From the NCBI GenBank assembly GCA_965153455.1, contig OZ234494.1, positions 2,914,001 to 2,978,000 of the forward strand: a DNA stretch of 64,000 bases, read 5' to 3'. The notes under the pieces were generated by a model, which made no database searches, was not told the origin of the DNA, and saw nothing but the letters and a program-made list of their open reading frames with translations. The stretch is from Sphagnum compactum. Its lineage: Eukaryota; Bryophyta; Sphagnopsida; Sphagnales. Numbering within the stretch: the stretch's first letter is position 1; each line of letters starts with the position of its first letter. Position numbers and translations under genes: made by a program. Below are positions 1-10,946 of the stretch, in pieces.

Positions 1-134
1 GAGTCAGTTACATCTGGGGAAGTTACATCTGGGGAAGCTCCACAGGGAACAGGCAGTGACTGGAATCTTCGTAATGTTAAAACGTCGTAATGTCTTGTGA
101 CACACAAACACCACTGTAGCTTTTATATATAGGA
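1..134 (-). mobile_element. Helitron 5' terminus, cut by window edge
   Basis: Read on the minus strand from position 134, the sequence starts TCCTATATATAAAAGC and continues through a stretch (about 70-134) that closely matches 14141-14216, the 5' end of the complete Helitron described below. The base after it is T (135), as expected for insertion between A and T. The rest of this copy lies outside the window. Positions 14-43 also hold a 15-bp direct repeat (gttacatctggggaa twice). Confidence 0.75.
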
Positions 135-3100
135 TTAGGTCACAATGATTATAACCATTAATAAAATTTAAACGCATGTAATTATTTTTGCCATTGTTTT
201 ACGGGTTGCAAGGTTGTTGGCTTCCCAAGAATTCAACTTATTATAATTTGGCTTGTTACACTATGGCATATGCTACAACCAAGTTTGTTGTTGAATCAAT
301 TTAAAAGGAGATTTAGGTTGTCACTAAACTTCCCTCCCATCTCTTTAAAGGGCATCAAGTTCATCTCATTCCTATTGTTGTCATTGCCCATCAACATTCT
401 TGGGGAGTTGGGCATTAGATGTTTCATCTTTGGTGTCTTGTTTTTTGTTCAACAACATCCTTTCTTGTTGGAGTCTTTGGTTCATGTTGACTTAGGCATT
501 GTCCCATTCCAACAACATTTGAAAATAACATATGATCTTTTCTCCTTATGGCTTGCACTTGTTTGTTTTTATTTGAATAATTTATTTTGAAACAAATCAA
601 ACACCTTAAAAACTCCATTTTAGTATGTTTATTCTAGCACACCTAATTTGAATATTCTTTTGAAAGGGAAGTCCAATGTGCATGAAATTCACACCATTTC
701 TTGTTTAAGTTCAGGCATGTGGTTCACAACTTGGCATGTTTTATTGATGTTCCACCTATTGTTAACAATCTTATCCATGCCTTACAAATTTTAGCTTTGT
801 TTGCCCCCATCTTTTAATAACATGTTTTCTTCATTGCATTTATATTCAACCCATTGATCCATTGGGTATGCATCTATTAAAATATGCCCATGTACTAAAT
901 GCATAAGGATGCATGATGCGATTCGTGATGTTTTTACATCCATTGCACATGAATTCAACTTCAACATGGTTCATAAATGAGAAAGTCATGAGCCCTCAAA
1001 TTGGCACAATTCATAACTTGGTAATTTTTGAGACTTGCACATGGGAGTCCATGGAAAATTTTGATATAACCACTATAGGGAATTACATAATAGTAGGGAA
1101 AAGAATGATGAATTCTCCCAAATCCACACCATGATGAACTTGCAAATTTGTGGTTTATTCATGTGTATTCATGCTCAAAAATGCATTCATTGTTATTTTC
1201 TCTGAATTTGTGCACTTTTATGTGACCATGAACTCAACATGAAAAACTCATCCTAATTTTATATTGTAATTCTAACACGGCTCTCTTGTTGTAATGTGTG
1301 GAGTTAGGGAACATGCCAAAGGTTTTCAAGTATTTTGCAACGCATCAAATATCAAAAAATTGCACCAATATCTTGTGCCATGCCTTTCACATAGAGCTCC
1401 AAGCATTCCATGCAATGTCAAAAAATATTAAATAGACAAATTTATTTAATGTTGAATGTTGTTCCTATAGGCTTGTGTTAAAAACAACAGGTGAAATTAT
1501 GTATGTGTAATGTTAATAGGTTAACATTTAGAATTAGGAAGTAAAATGATATCCATAGAAATATTAATGATGTAGTAATGTAATTAAATAATTGTTGTAC
1601 AACATAAGAAGGTAATTATTATGCATTTTTTTTCAAGTAACCATGTGTAAATGAAAATTGATGGGTTAGAAAAAATCATTATGAGTACCCAAGTACATCA
1701 TGGTATTGAGGTTAATGAGAGGAATAATGTTGCACATATAGGATTATCAAGTGATATTGGGGGTACAAAACCTATTGACTTTTGACTTTGTAATGGAAAG
1801 CAAACCTAGGGCATGTTCTTTAGTTCCTGCAAAGAAAATGGGCATGGGAGCTTCTAGATGGGGCCAAGATAAATTCAATTAAGTGAAATTAAAGATAAAT
1901 CAATTTACACAAACCAAAAAAAAGAACAATTAATGCAAATCAACACCAAAATTGGACATCAATTAAATCACAAGATACATGTTCACATGAATCATCATGT
2001 TCTAGACTTGCAAGGAATCACCATTCTCCTCCCTATAATAAATTTTTTGATTGGCAACTACATTGAAGTGCCAAAAATTCTCAAAACTTTAAAAGGGGGA
2101 TCTTGAAATTTTCAATTTTGTCAAGTCATGAATCTTACAACTTTGTGGGCTCATAATTCTTACATACAAAGTTTGATTGAAAAACTTTTAAAAGAAAAGT
2201 TATAACCTTTGAAAACACCTTGTTGATGTCATATTTCACCTTTCAATAAAATGTCATTTAACCCTTATTTTTATGAGTTTTATGTTTGGGAGTCAAATTA
2301 ACAATTTGATTTTTCAATTATATTCTTTTGGCCATAACTTGTGTTTTTAAGTCATCAAAGGAGAATGCAAGTCCACTTTTGATATCTACACTTCAATAAA
2401 ATTTTCAATGATATAAAGAAAGCCCAATTTGAACAAGTTTTGATATCTAAAACCTTGTCCCAAAAATTTGAGATGCCCACAAAACTCCAATTCCCAAAAT
2501 TAGAACCCACTTCTTAGGAGTGTTGGGATTCATTTCCTTGCATTTTCCCACACTTATGGGAGTGTGTTTGAATCCCAACCCACCTTCATGGCCCACTTCA
2601 CTTATCATGCCTTTGCTTTGGTCATTAATTGGTAAGGTAATTAGTGTGTTGTGACAATGCGATTTAAATTGAACATATTGTGGAATTGGTTTGCACATTT
2701 GTTAGAAAGTAAAACATTTAAAGAACTTTTTAAAAAATTCAATTAAAAAAAAACAAGTTTGCAGTAACAAATTATTGTTGAGCATAGGATAGTTGCAAAT
2801 TTGATTGATCCATTGAAATATGAAAGGTAGCAACTTGAATGGTATTGGAGTGCAAAAGAATTTAAAAAACAAAAATTCAATTGATGACAAAGGTGCATCA
2901 CATGAAAGAAAAAAAGGAGGATGAAAGTAAAATTATTTTTAACAATGCCTCTAAATTTTGTGTGGGACCATTGCATTAAGATTTGAAGTCCTTTTTGGCA
3001 AGTGAGATCATTCTAGTAGAAAAATGCAAAATAATTGGAGTGATTGTAAATCATTAATGAACTACTAAAATTTCACAAACAATGCAATTATGAACTCCGA

Positions 3101-3739
3101 GATGAACTATATGAAGACTGCTGAAGAATCTTCAACGAAGGATTTTGGAATTAAGCAAAGAGAAATAAATGTTGTCCATCACATAATTCAAGGATGTAAA
3201 AGCTAAACATATTTAACAGAAAGAAAGGGTACCAAAATGACTAATTACAAAGTTAATCTTGTTAAAGAACATAAGTTATAATTACAAATGGATGTGGAAA
3301 AATGCAAGGTGATTGTTCTAGAGCATCTCATACAAATTGTGAACAACAAACAATTGAAAATTGAAAAGAAGTTATTTTGTTTAATCAATTGGGAAAAAAA
3401 AAATTAACACCCACAAATAACAAAACTTCAACAAATTGAAAATGCAAACCTTCCATATGCTTTCCCTTTGTAATATTGTTAGATTATTTCATGTGCATAA
3501 AAGACACAGCTATGCAAAACATTACAACAAGTACAACATGGTATGATCAAAAGCCCAACCTCCATAATACCAGTTATATGTGATTTCATGTGTGGTTTGC
3601 AATATATATTATAACCATTAATGACTATTTTAGAAATAATAAAAACAATATCCTTCTGAAAAAGGAATAATAATCTAGCACACATATAAAGGACATAGGA
3701 CACATACGGATTGACCTTCCTCTTTTCTAATTAGAAAGA
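135..3739. other. AT-rich gene-free stretch
   Basis: No supported gene. The open frames here are short, low in complexity and lack any domain I recognise. Positions 2675-2995 form one copy of a dispersed repeat also found at about 19180-19510. The stretch sits between two Helitron copies in the same orientation. Confidence 0.6.
2675..2995. repeat. Dispersed AT-rich repeat, copy 1
   Basis: The stretch from tattgtggaattggtttgca (about 2678) to the tgaagtcctttttg motif near 2995 reappears in the same order and orientation at about 19188-19510, with substitutions and small indels. No coding capacity is seen in either copy, so it is probably a piece of an unclassified mobile element. Confidence 0.65.
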
Positions 3740-3790
3740 CTAGTGGGTAACCCGTGGCTACGCCACTCCAGCCACCCCTAGGGTTTGGGG
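3740..3790 (-). other. Helitron 3' end: hairpin plus CTAG
   Basis: Minus-strand reading gives a GTGGC/GCCAC stem with a three-base loop, then GGGTTACCCA and the terminal CTAG, followed by host T. This matches the Helitron 3' signal (hairpin 10-12 nt before CTRR). Confidence 0.85.
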
Positions 3791-4930
3791 CTTTTTAAGT
3801 TTTTTTAAAATAAGATTTAATATTAAGTTCTGATTTTCTTTTTTTCTTTTAATCTTTATTTAGGGTTTAAGATTTGGGGCTTTTAGGGTATATTTTTAAA
3901 CTAAGGTCTCATTTTCTTTTTATCTTTTAATTCTGAATTAATATATATGTTGATTGGTTTGTTCATTATTCCAGCAATTCTTCCATCAGTTTCATAGCAA
4001 GTGTATTTGTTCTGATCCTACTGAATGATTTGACCATTTTTTTGAGCATGATTTTAACACATTTGATTCTCTAGGACTCATCAATGAAATTTGCTGGTGT
4101 TTGTTCATTGCTCATTTGCCCAGTTACATTGTCATGAAGGTCAAGACAATTGTCTAATACTTTGTGAGTGGACCCACATAAGGTTATGACCACACCTCAC
4201 AGACAGACAGATAGACTAAGTATAGGTACTACCACCATTGATTCCACTACCAATTGGGACATCAATAGTTTCTCCTCGGTTAAGCTTTGTAATCGAATCT
4301 ATCATGAGCTTACTCTCTGCAACCCAGTCAATACGATCTACTCTAACCACTGTCAATTTCAACCGCTGCTCATCATTGTACATCTCTTCTTTCACTTTCA
4401 GCTTAAAGAGGTGCTCCGTGAATGTCAGCTTCTGTATTGCTTCAATGAATTTTTGGTTATCAGTTTGGCTCCATAAGAAAAGTTCTTTTGCTGGGTGTTG
4501 CATAATCTCCTTGCCAACCTCCTGGAAGGCTGTAACCCATGTTGGACCCGTATGATCTTGCACTTGGATGTTAAGCAAATACCTGCAGCCAATTGATCAA
4601 GTTCTGAATAGGAACCCAAAGAGGCACTGCAAGATTTGACAAACTCTCAATGACATCCTCCACTGTCATATTATGGGAAGAACATGCAATTCCACATACC
4701 CTGCCCCTACAGTGGTGTTCTACTAATTATGGTTAAACAAAGGCTCCCCTCCATACAATAGACCACCAGGGTTATAACCAAGACAATGTCTCTTGAATAA
4801 TTAGGAACTGAAAGACTGACCTGTAATCACATTCCGGTACAGTGCGATCACATCTATCACACCGCCATGTACCGCCATTGTTGGTCACTTTCTTGTTGCA
4901 TTGCTTACCACCATTGTCAAGTGGGCAGGC

Positions 4931-5160
4931 TGTCATGGCCTAGGATATTTTTGGATACTTTTGGCAATGTCATGTCCTAGGATATTTTTGGATACTTTTG
5001 GCAATATCATGGCTTAGGATATTTTGGGATTAGTATGGCTCAGGGTTATAAAAGGAGATAGTCTGGGGAACAACCCTTCAGCAAATCAACACCAGTTGAT
5101 GGGTCAATAAAGCTTGTCTTGTCTTGTAATTCTCCACTTGTTTGTAGTCGGTCCATAACA
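4931..5160 (+). repeat. 5' LTR (230 bp)
   Basis: Starts tgtcatggcc and ends ggtccataaca. It holds two full and one partial copy of a 36-37 bp repeat (catggcctaggatatttt type), then ggttataaaagg (TATA box, about 5044) and gtcaataaagc (polyadenylation signal, about 5103). Confidence 0.93.
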
Positions 5161-5335
5161 GTTTGATATGCTCCTTCTTCTTGTTTGTTTGTTTTGTTGT
5201 TTCAGTAAGTAGCTAGAAGTATCTTGGAGTGAAACTTGGAAAGGTTATAGAAGACTATAGGACGCTTCTACTCTCAAAGTTTCAAAAGAAAAGGATATGT
5301 TTTGTGAGAGTTAAGAGCTTTTGAAAACTCTGTGC

Positions 5336-5960
5336 CAGATCTGGGTTTTTGGTCATATCTCCTTTGTTTAAGCTTTTTTGGGTCTGTAACTTTGTGATCT
5401 TATAGATCAAATAGGAATATATGTGTGAGAGAAATTTCATGTCATTCGGACTTGTATTGAGAGAGATCCAAGCATCTGAAGTTTCAAGTGCAGATCTGGT
5501 TTTTTTGTCATATCTCCTTTGTTTAAGTTTTTTTGGGTTTGTAACTTTGTGATCTTATAGATCATATAAGAATATATGTGTGAGAGAAATTTCATGTCAT
5601 TCAGACTTGTATTGAGAGAGATCCAAGCATCTGAAGTTTCAAATGCAGATCTGGTTTTTTGGTCATATCTCCTTTGTTTAAGTTTTTTTGGGTCTGTAAC
5701 TTTGTGATCTTATAGATCATATAAGAATATATGTGTGAGAGAAATTTCATGTCATTCGGACTTGTATTGAGAGAGATCCAAGCATCTGAAGTTTCAAGTG
5801 CAGATCTGATTTTTTGGTCATATCTCCTTTGTTTAAGCTTTTTTGGGTTTGTAACTTTGTGATCTTATAGATCATATAGGAATATATGTGTGAGAGAAAT
5901 TTCATGTCATTTGGACTTGTATTGAGAGAGATCCAAGCATCTGAAATTTCAAGTTTGAAG
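5336..5960 (+). repeat. 155-bp tandem repeat in the retrotransposon leader, four copies
   Basis: The phrase ggtcatatctcctttgttta and its surroundings recur at about 5351, 5506, 5661 and 5816, an exact spacing of 155 bp. Each unit runs from cagatctgg through ttgagagagatccaagcatc, and the array ends just before the gag start. Units differ by a few substitutions. It lies where the packaging and leader signals of the element would be. Confidence 0.9.
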
Positions 5961-5977
5961 ATTGAAAGCGCAAAAGT

Positions 5978-6967
5978 GTGAGAACTACCACCATGGACAA
6001 TTCAGAATCAAACATCGATCTCACTCAAATCCTCGCCGCCCTTCAGCACCTTCAACAAGAAAATGCCGTGCTTAGAGACTCGGTGACCCGCCTACAGAAT
6101 CAGCCACCACCTCCTGCCCCAGTACTTCTTGTTCTTGCAATGGCCGCCCAAGAGCCCAAGATCAGTCTGCCAGAAAAGTTTGATGGAACGCGCCTCAAAT
6201 TTCGAGGCTTTGTCAGCCAAGTACGCCTGATCATGCAACTACACCCCCGTCGTTATTTTGATGACACCATTCGTGTAGGATTCGTAAGAACCCTATTCAC
6301 TGGGACAGCTGCAGCATGGTTTGCTCCCATCCTGGAAACATCATCCCCTCTCCTACAAGATTTCAACGCCTTTATGGCGGAATTTGAAGCAGTATTTGGG
6401 GACAGTGACAAGGCCAAGACTTCAGCCAACAAGCTGCGCCGCCTCCAACAAGGGACACGTTCGGCCATCGTCTACGCCTCAGAATTCAGGCAACTTGCCT
6501 GCGACGTCAATTGGGGAGAAGCTGCCTTGATTGATCAGTTTCGCTGTGGGCTTCGTGATGATGTTCAAGATCTTTTGTTGACACTCGCCGACCCTTCTTC
6601 CTTCAGTGAAGCCATCACCTAGGCAATTCGGTGCGATAATCGTCTGTTCGAACGTCGCTAGGAAAAGAAAGTCACCTCCAACGCCCAGCTTTGGAACAGT
6701 CAGCCTACTACGCTCCCCTTAGTTCCCCAAACAACACCAGTTGCCCGACCTGCCTCTTTTGGACCTGCTCCGATGTAGATCGACACAGCTAAGTTTAAAT
6801 CTTTGACAGAAGCTAAGAAACTTCGCCGAAGGACAAACAATCTATGTCTTTACTGTGGCAACCCAGGGCATATAGCTCGTCAGTGCCCTCAAAAGCTTGT
6901 CAAACTTCAAGTACAAGCTGTGAAAACTCCCCAGGAGTTGGAAAACAAGAACATCCAGTCACAGTAG
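5978..6967 (+). pseudogene. gag: Retrotransposon gag, with in-frame TAG codons
   Basis: The frame opens at 5978; an inner ATG at 5993 has a good accaccatgg context. An N-terminal coiled-coil-like stretch (LTQILAALQHLQQENAVLRD) is followed by the gag capsid-like region (KFDGTRLKFRGFVSQVRLIM, then TAAAWFAPIL) and a CCHC zinc knuckle (CLYCGNPGHIARQC) at 6845-6886. In-frame TAG codons stand at 6620, 6659, 6776 and 6965. The knuckle lies beyond three of them in the same frame, so these are point nonsense changes and not an early natural end. Gag would assemble the virus-like particle and bind RNA. Confidence 0.85.
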
Positions 6968-9900
6968 GTGCCGTGCGACTGGATCTCACCCAACACCACC
7001 TTTGCAAAGGCTCTTGTTCCGCTGTTGGTCCCAGTCCTAGTTTCACTCAGTATGTGGACATCATTCGTATTCTAGAAGACATACCACAAGTGTCAGTTTT
7101 GGTGGACTCCGACGTCACCTCTTCTTTCATCGACCAAACATTTGTCGTCCAACACAACATCCCTGTGGTCAAGAAGTCAACCCCTGTTCCGGTAGAGGTT
7201 ATTGATGGGGGAACCATTGCTTCTGGTGCAATCACACACGAGACAACCCCTCTACAACTCTGTATCGGCAAGCACACGAAGAAGATTGTTCTCAACATCA
7301 TTTCCACCCCTCCCCATCCCATCATCCTTGGTCTGCCTTGGCTAGAAGCACACAACCCTATCATTGATTGGCGATCTAGAACCCTCACCGTCAGCGCACA
7401 ACGGTGCACCTTTCAAGAACCCCACGCTCAGAAAAACACTTTGTCCAGTCCTGCCAAGAACCCTGTGGTCGGAACCAATTCCAGTTTTATCAAGTCTGTT
7501 ATGTCAAATCCTGCAATCAAGAACCCCCGGTTGGTCAGAACTAAACCTTGTCTTGTCAAGAATCTTGTCAAGAATCCTGCCCAGAAAACCAACCCTGTCC
7601 AGATCTTCGTTGATAGAGCTGTCCCTTTCTATCAGGCTGCTAAGAATCTTCAAGCCTTCGCCATCCATGTCAACCCAGCCAACACCACAAACCCCCAATT
7701 AGAACCAACACCTGTCAAACTTCCCGAGAAGTACAAGGACTTTGTTGATGTTTTTGAAAAGATTAATGTTGATCAGCTCCCCGCCCATAGTCCATATGAC
7801 TGCCCGATTGATCTAGAAGAAGGACACTCACCACCCTTTGATCCTATCTATGGCCTATCGGAACCGAAACTCCAAGCCCTGCGTGATTACCTTACTGAAA
7901 ATCTTGCCAAGGGGTTCATTCAGCATTCCAAGTCTCCAGCCGGCGCCCCAATTTTGTTTGTCAAGAAGAAGGATGGCTCCCTTCGACTCTGTGTGGATTA
8001 TCGTGGACTCAACAAGATAACCAAAAAGAATCGATATCCCTTGCCCTTGATTTCAGGTCTCCTAGATCGACTACGTACCGGGAAGATCTTCACCAAGCTT
8101 GACCTCCGTGGAGCCTACAACTTACTTAGGATTCACCCCGGTGATGAATGGAAGACAGCTTTCCGCACACGCTACGGCCACTTCGAATACACGGTCATGC
8201 CCTTCGGCCTCACCAATGCACCCGCAGTCTTTCAGCATCTGATGAATGATATCTTCCGGGATTACATGGACGAATTTGTCGTGGTCTATTTGGATGACAT
8301 TTTAATCTTTTCCAAGGACCAGGAAACCCACGACAAACATGTACGATTGGTGCTTGCGACGCTCCGGGAGCATGGCTTATACACCAAGTTGGAAAAATGT
8401 GAATTCGACAAATCTTCAGTGGCGTTCCTCGGCTACGTGATCTCTCCAGATGGCATTTTCATGGACAAGTCAAAGGTCGAGACCATCCAGTGTTGGGCTA
8501 TTCCATCCTCGGTCAAGGACGTTCAACGCTTCCTAGGGTTTGCCAACTTCTATCGTCGGTTTATCAAAGGCTACTCCAAGATCACAACACCGTTAATAAC
8601 CCTGACTTGCAAAGACAAGCCCTTCTCGTGGAATCCAACGGCCCAGGCTGCTTTTGATACTCTTAAGATGGCATTCACCTCTGCACCCATCCTGATACAT
8701 CCCGATCCTGCCAAGCCATTCATTGTGGAAACGGACGCTTCAGATTTTGCCTTGGGAGCTATTCTATCTCAATTTCGAATAGATGGGTTGTTGCATCCAG
8801 TTGCTTTCTATTCACGGAAGTTAACCAGTGCCAAAATCAACTACCAGGTCTACGATAAGGAACTCCTGGCAATCATCATGGCATTCGAGCAGTGGAGACC
8901 GTATCTTGTCGGAGCTCAACATCGAGTCCAAGTTTTGACAGAGCACAAGAATCTCCTTTATTTCACAACTACTCGAACCTTAAATCGTCGTTAGGCACGC
9001 TGGTCTATCTTCCTAGCTGATTTTGACTTTGAGATTCAGCATCAACCCGGCACCCAGCAAGGGAAAGCTGACGCGCTATCTCGTCGTTCAGAATATGAAC
9101 TTCGAGCGGGGGATGAGGCCTACGGCCAGCAGAACCAGACTTTACTCAACCCCGAGCAATTTCGAGTTGCAGCAACAATCAGCATCCTCCCAGACTCATA
9201 CCTTGTCAGGGACATCAAGATGGCAACTGAGGAAGACACCTGGGCTACCAACATCAAGAAGGAACTCCAGGAACGACCAAGGAACCCAAATCGTGATGAC
9301 TTGGATTAGTTTGAGCAGCAAGACGGACTTCTCCTTCGAAATAACCTGATTTATGTACCCGAAGGACCTATACGCCTAAAAATCCTGAGAGAATGCCACG
9401 ACAACACCCTGGCGGGTCACTTTGGAATGGCACGGACTCACGAACTAGTGTCAAGGACTTACTGGTGGCCCAAAATGAACAAGATGCTACGGGAGTATGT
9501 CAAGTCTTGTGATACATGTGTTCGATCCAAGGCTCCTAGGCATCGCCCGTTTGGACTCCTACAGCCTCTGTCGATTCCTAGCCGACCTTGGGGATCTATT
9601 GCAATGGACTTCATCACGGACCTCCCTACTATCAGAACCAAGAATTCAATACTGGTTGTGGTCGATCGACTCACCAAAATGGCCCATTTCACCCCTTGTT
9701 CCAAGTCAATCACGGCAGAAGAGACAGCTCAGTTAATTCTGGAGGGGATCGTCCGACTGCATGGACTCCCCGAGGAAATTGTGTCCGACAGAGGTCCTCA
9801 GTTTGCATCCAAGTTCTGGCATCGTCTATTCGAGCTTCTTGGAGTTGACATTCGGCTATCTTTAGCTTTCCACCCTGAGACAGATGGACAAACCGAACGG

Positions 9901-10680
9901 ATAAACCAGACACTCGAGCAATACCTTCGCTGCACTGTGAACTACCAACAGGACGATTGGCTAGACCTACTATCTCAAGCAGAGTTTGCTTATAATAACA
10001 CAACACATGCATCGACCGGGATCAGTCCATTCTTTGCCAATTACGGTTTTCATCCCAGGTTCAGCCTTGAAATTCCTGGAGACTCCGTAAACCCCTCGGC
10101 TGAAGAAAGGGCCACGAGGCTTGGACAGGTTCAATAGAACCTTATGGCAAAACTCAAGCTAACACAGGAGTGGCAAAAGAAGCAAGCAGACCGCCGACGC
10201 AAGGACCATCCAAACTTCAAGGTTGGAGACAAGGTCTGGCTTCTCAGAAAAAACATTGCTACCACTCGCCCATGTGCCAAGTTGGATTACAAGCGCCTCG
10301 GACCTTTCAAAATCGCCAAATTGGTTGGTCTAGTGGTTTGCCAGTTGGAGCTTCCACCCCAATTCAAGATCCACAATGTTTTCCATGTCTCCCTGCTTGA
10401 GCCCTATCATAAAAACCCGATCCCAGAACGTCATCAAGAACCCCCAGCTCCAGTCGAAATTGAAGGCCAAGAAGAGTTTGAAGTTTAAGAGGTCTTGGAC
10501 TCCAAGAAGATTCGTGGAAAGCTCCTGTACCTTGTCCTTTGGCGAGGTTATCCTCCTTCTGAAGCTACTTGGGAGCCTGCTGGAAACCTAGTTCATGCCC
10601 AAGACTTAGTTAATCGGTTTCACCAACGATATCCTAACAAACCGGCTCCATCTAGAAGATGTCGCTTGAGGAGAGCATAA
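6968..10680 (+). pseudogene. pol: Retrotransposon pol polyprotein with chromodomain, broken by stops
   Basis: The pol frame (open from 6844, overlapping gag) runs to a final TAA at 10678 without further frame change. It is cut by TAG at 8992, 9307 and 10135 and TAA at 10486. Order: aspartic protease near 7090-7350, where the DSG active-site motif reads DSDVTSSF; reverse transcriptase 7740-8330 with VYLDDILIF at about 8284; RNase H from FIVETDASDFALG near 8720; integrase HHCC finger (HFGMARTH...CDTCVRS) near 9410-9530; integrase core with MDFITDLP at 9604, VSDRGPQF at 9781 and TDGQTERINQ near 9880; then a chromodomain (LYLVLWRGYPPSEATWEPAG) at 10489-10620. Gag is in frame 2 and pol in frame 1, so a frame offset lies between about 6967 and 7075. 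The chromodomain directs integration to heterochromatin in this group. Confidence 0.92.
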
Positions 10681-10946
10681 TGTCATGGCCTAGGATTTTT
10701 GGGATACTTTTGGCAATGTCATGTCTTAGGATATTTTGGGATACTTTTGGCAATATCATGGCCTAGGATATTTTGGGATACTTTTAGCAATATCATGGCC
10801 TAGGATATTTTGGGATTAGTATGGCTCAGGGTTATAAAAGGAGATAATCTAGGGAACAACCCTTCAGCAGATCAACACCAGTTGATGGGTCAATAAAGCT
10901 TGTCTTGTCTTGTAATTCTCCACTTGTTTGTAGTCGGTCCATAACA
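10681..10946 (+). repeat. 3' LTR (266 bp)
   Basis: Same ends as the 5' LTR but 36 bp longer: it has three full and one partial copies of the 36-37 bp internal repeat where the 5' LTR has two and one. TATA box and AATAAA are conserved. It is followed by TAGGC, the altered target duplication. Confidence 0.93.

Larger units (their letters stand above)
4931..10946 (+). mobile_element. Ty3/gypsy chromovirus LTR retrotransposon, nested in the Helitron
   Basis: A 6,016-bp element with TG...CA LTRs (4931-5160 and 10681-10946), TATA boxes and AATAAA in both LTRs, a repeat-filled leader, gag, protease, reverse transcriptase, RNase H, integrase and a C-terminal chromodomain in plus order, i.e. gypsy order with a chromovirus tail. 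Flanks are CAGGC (4926-4930) and TAGGC (10947-10951), a 5-bp target duplication with one C-to-T change. It interrupts the RPA1-like zinc-finger codons. I see no clear initiator-tRNA binding site after the 5' LTR; a purine-rich tract (gaggagag) precedes the 3' LTR. Eight in-frame stops and a gag-pol frame offset make it non-functional. The LTRs differ at three transitions in about 136 bp of unique sequence, plus one internal repeat unit, so the insertion is fairly recent. Confidence 0.93.

Noticed and set aside
5336-5960. Regular repeat array as a possible CRISPR
   Set aside because: The whole 155-bp unit is repeated without unique spacers, in a retrotransposon leader of a plant genome.
8992-10137. 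TAG codons in gag-pol as programmed readthrough sites
   Set aside because: There are seven TAG codons scattered through conserved domains plus a TAA; readthrough elements use one stop at the gag-pol junction.
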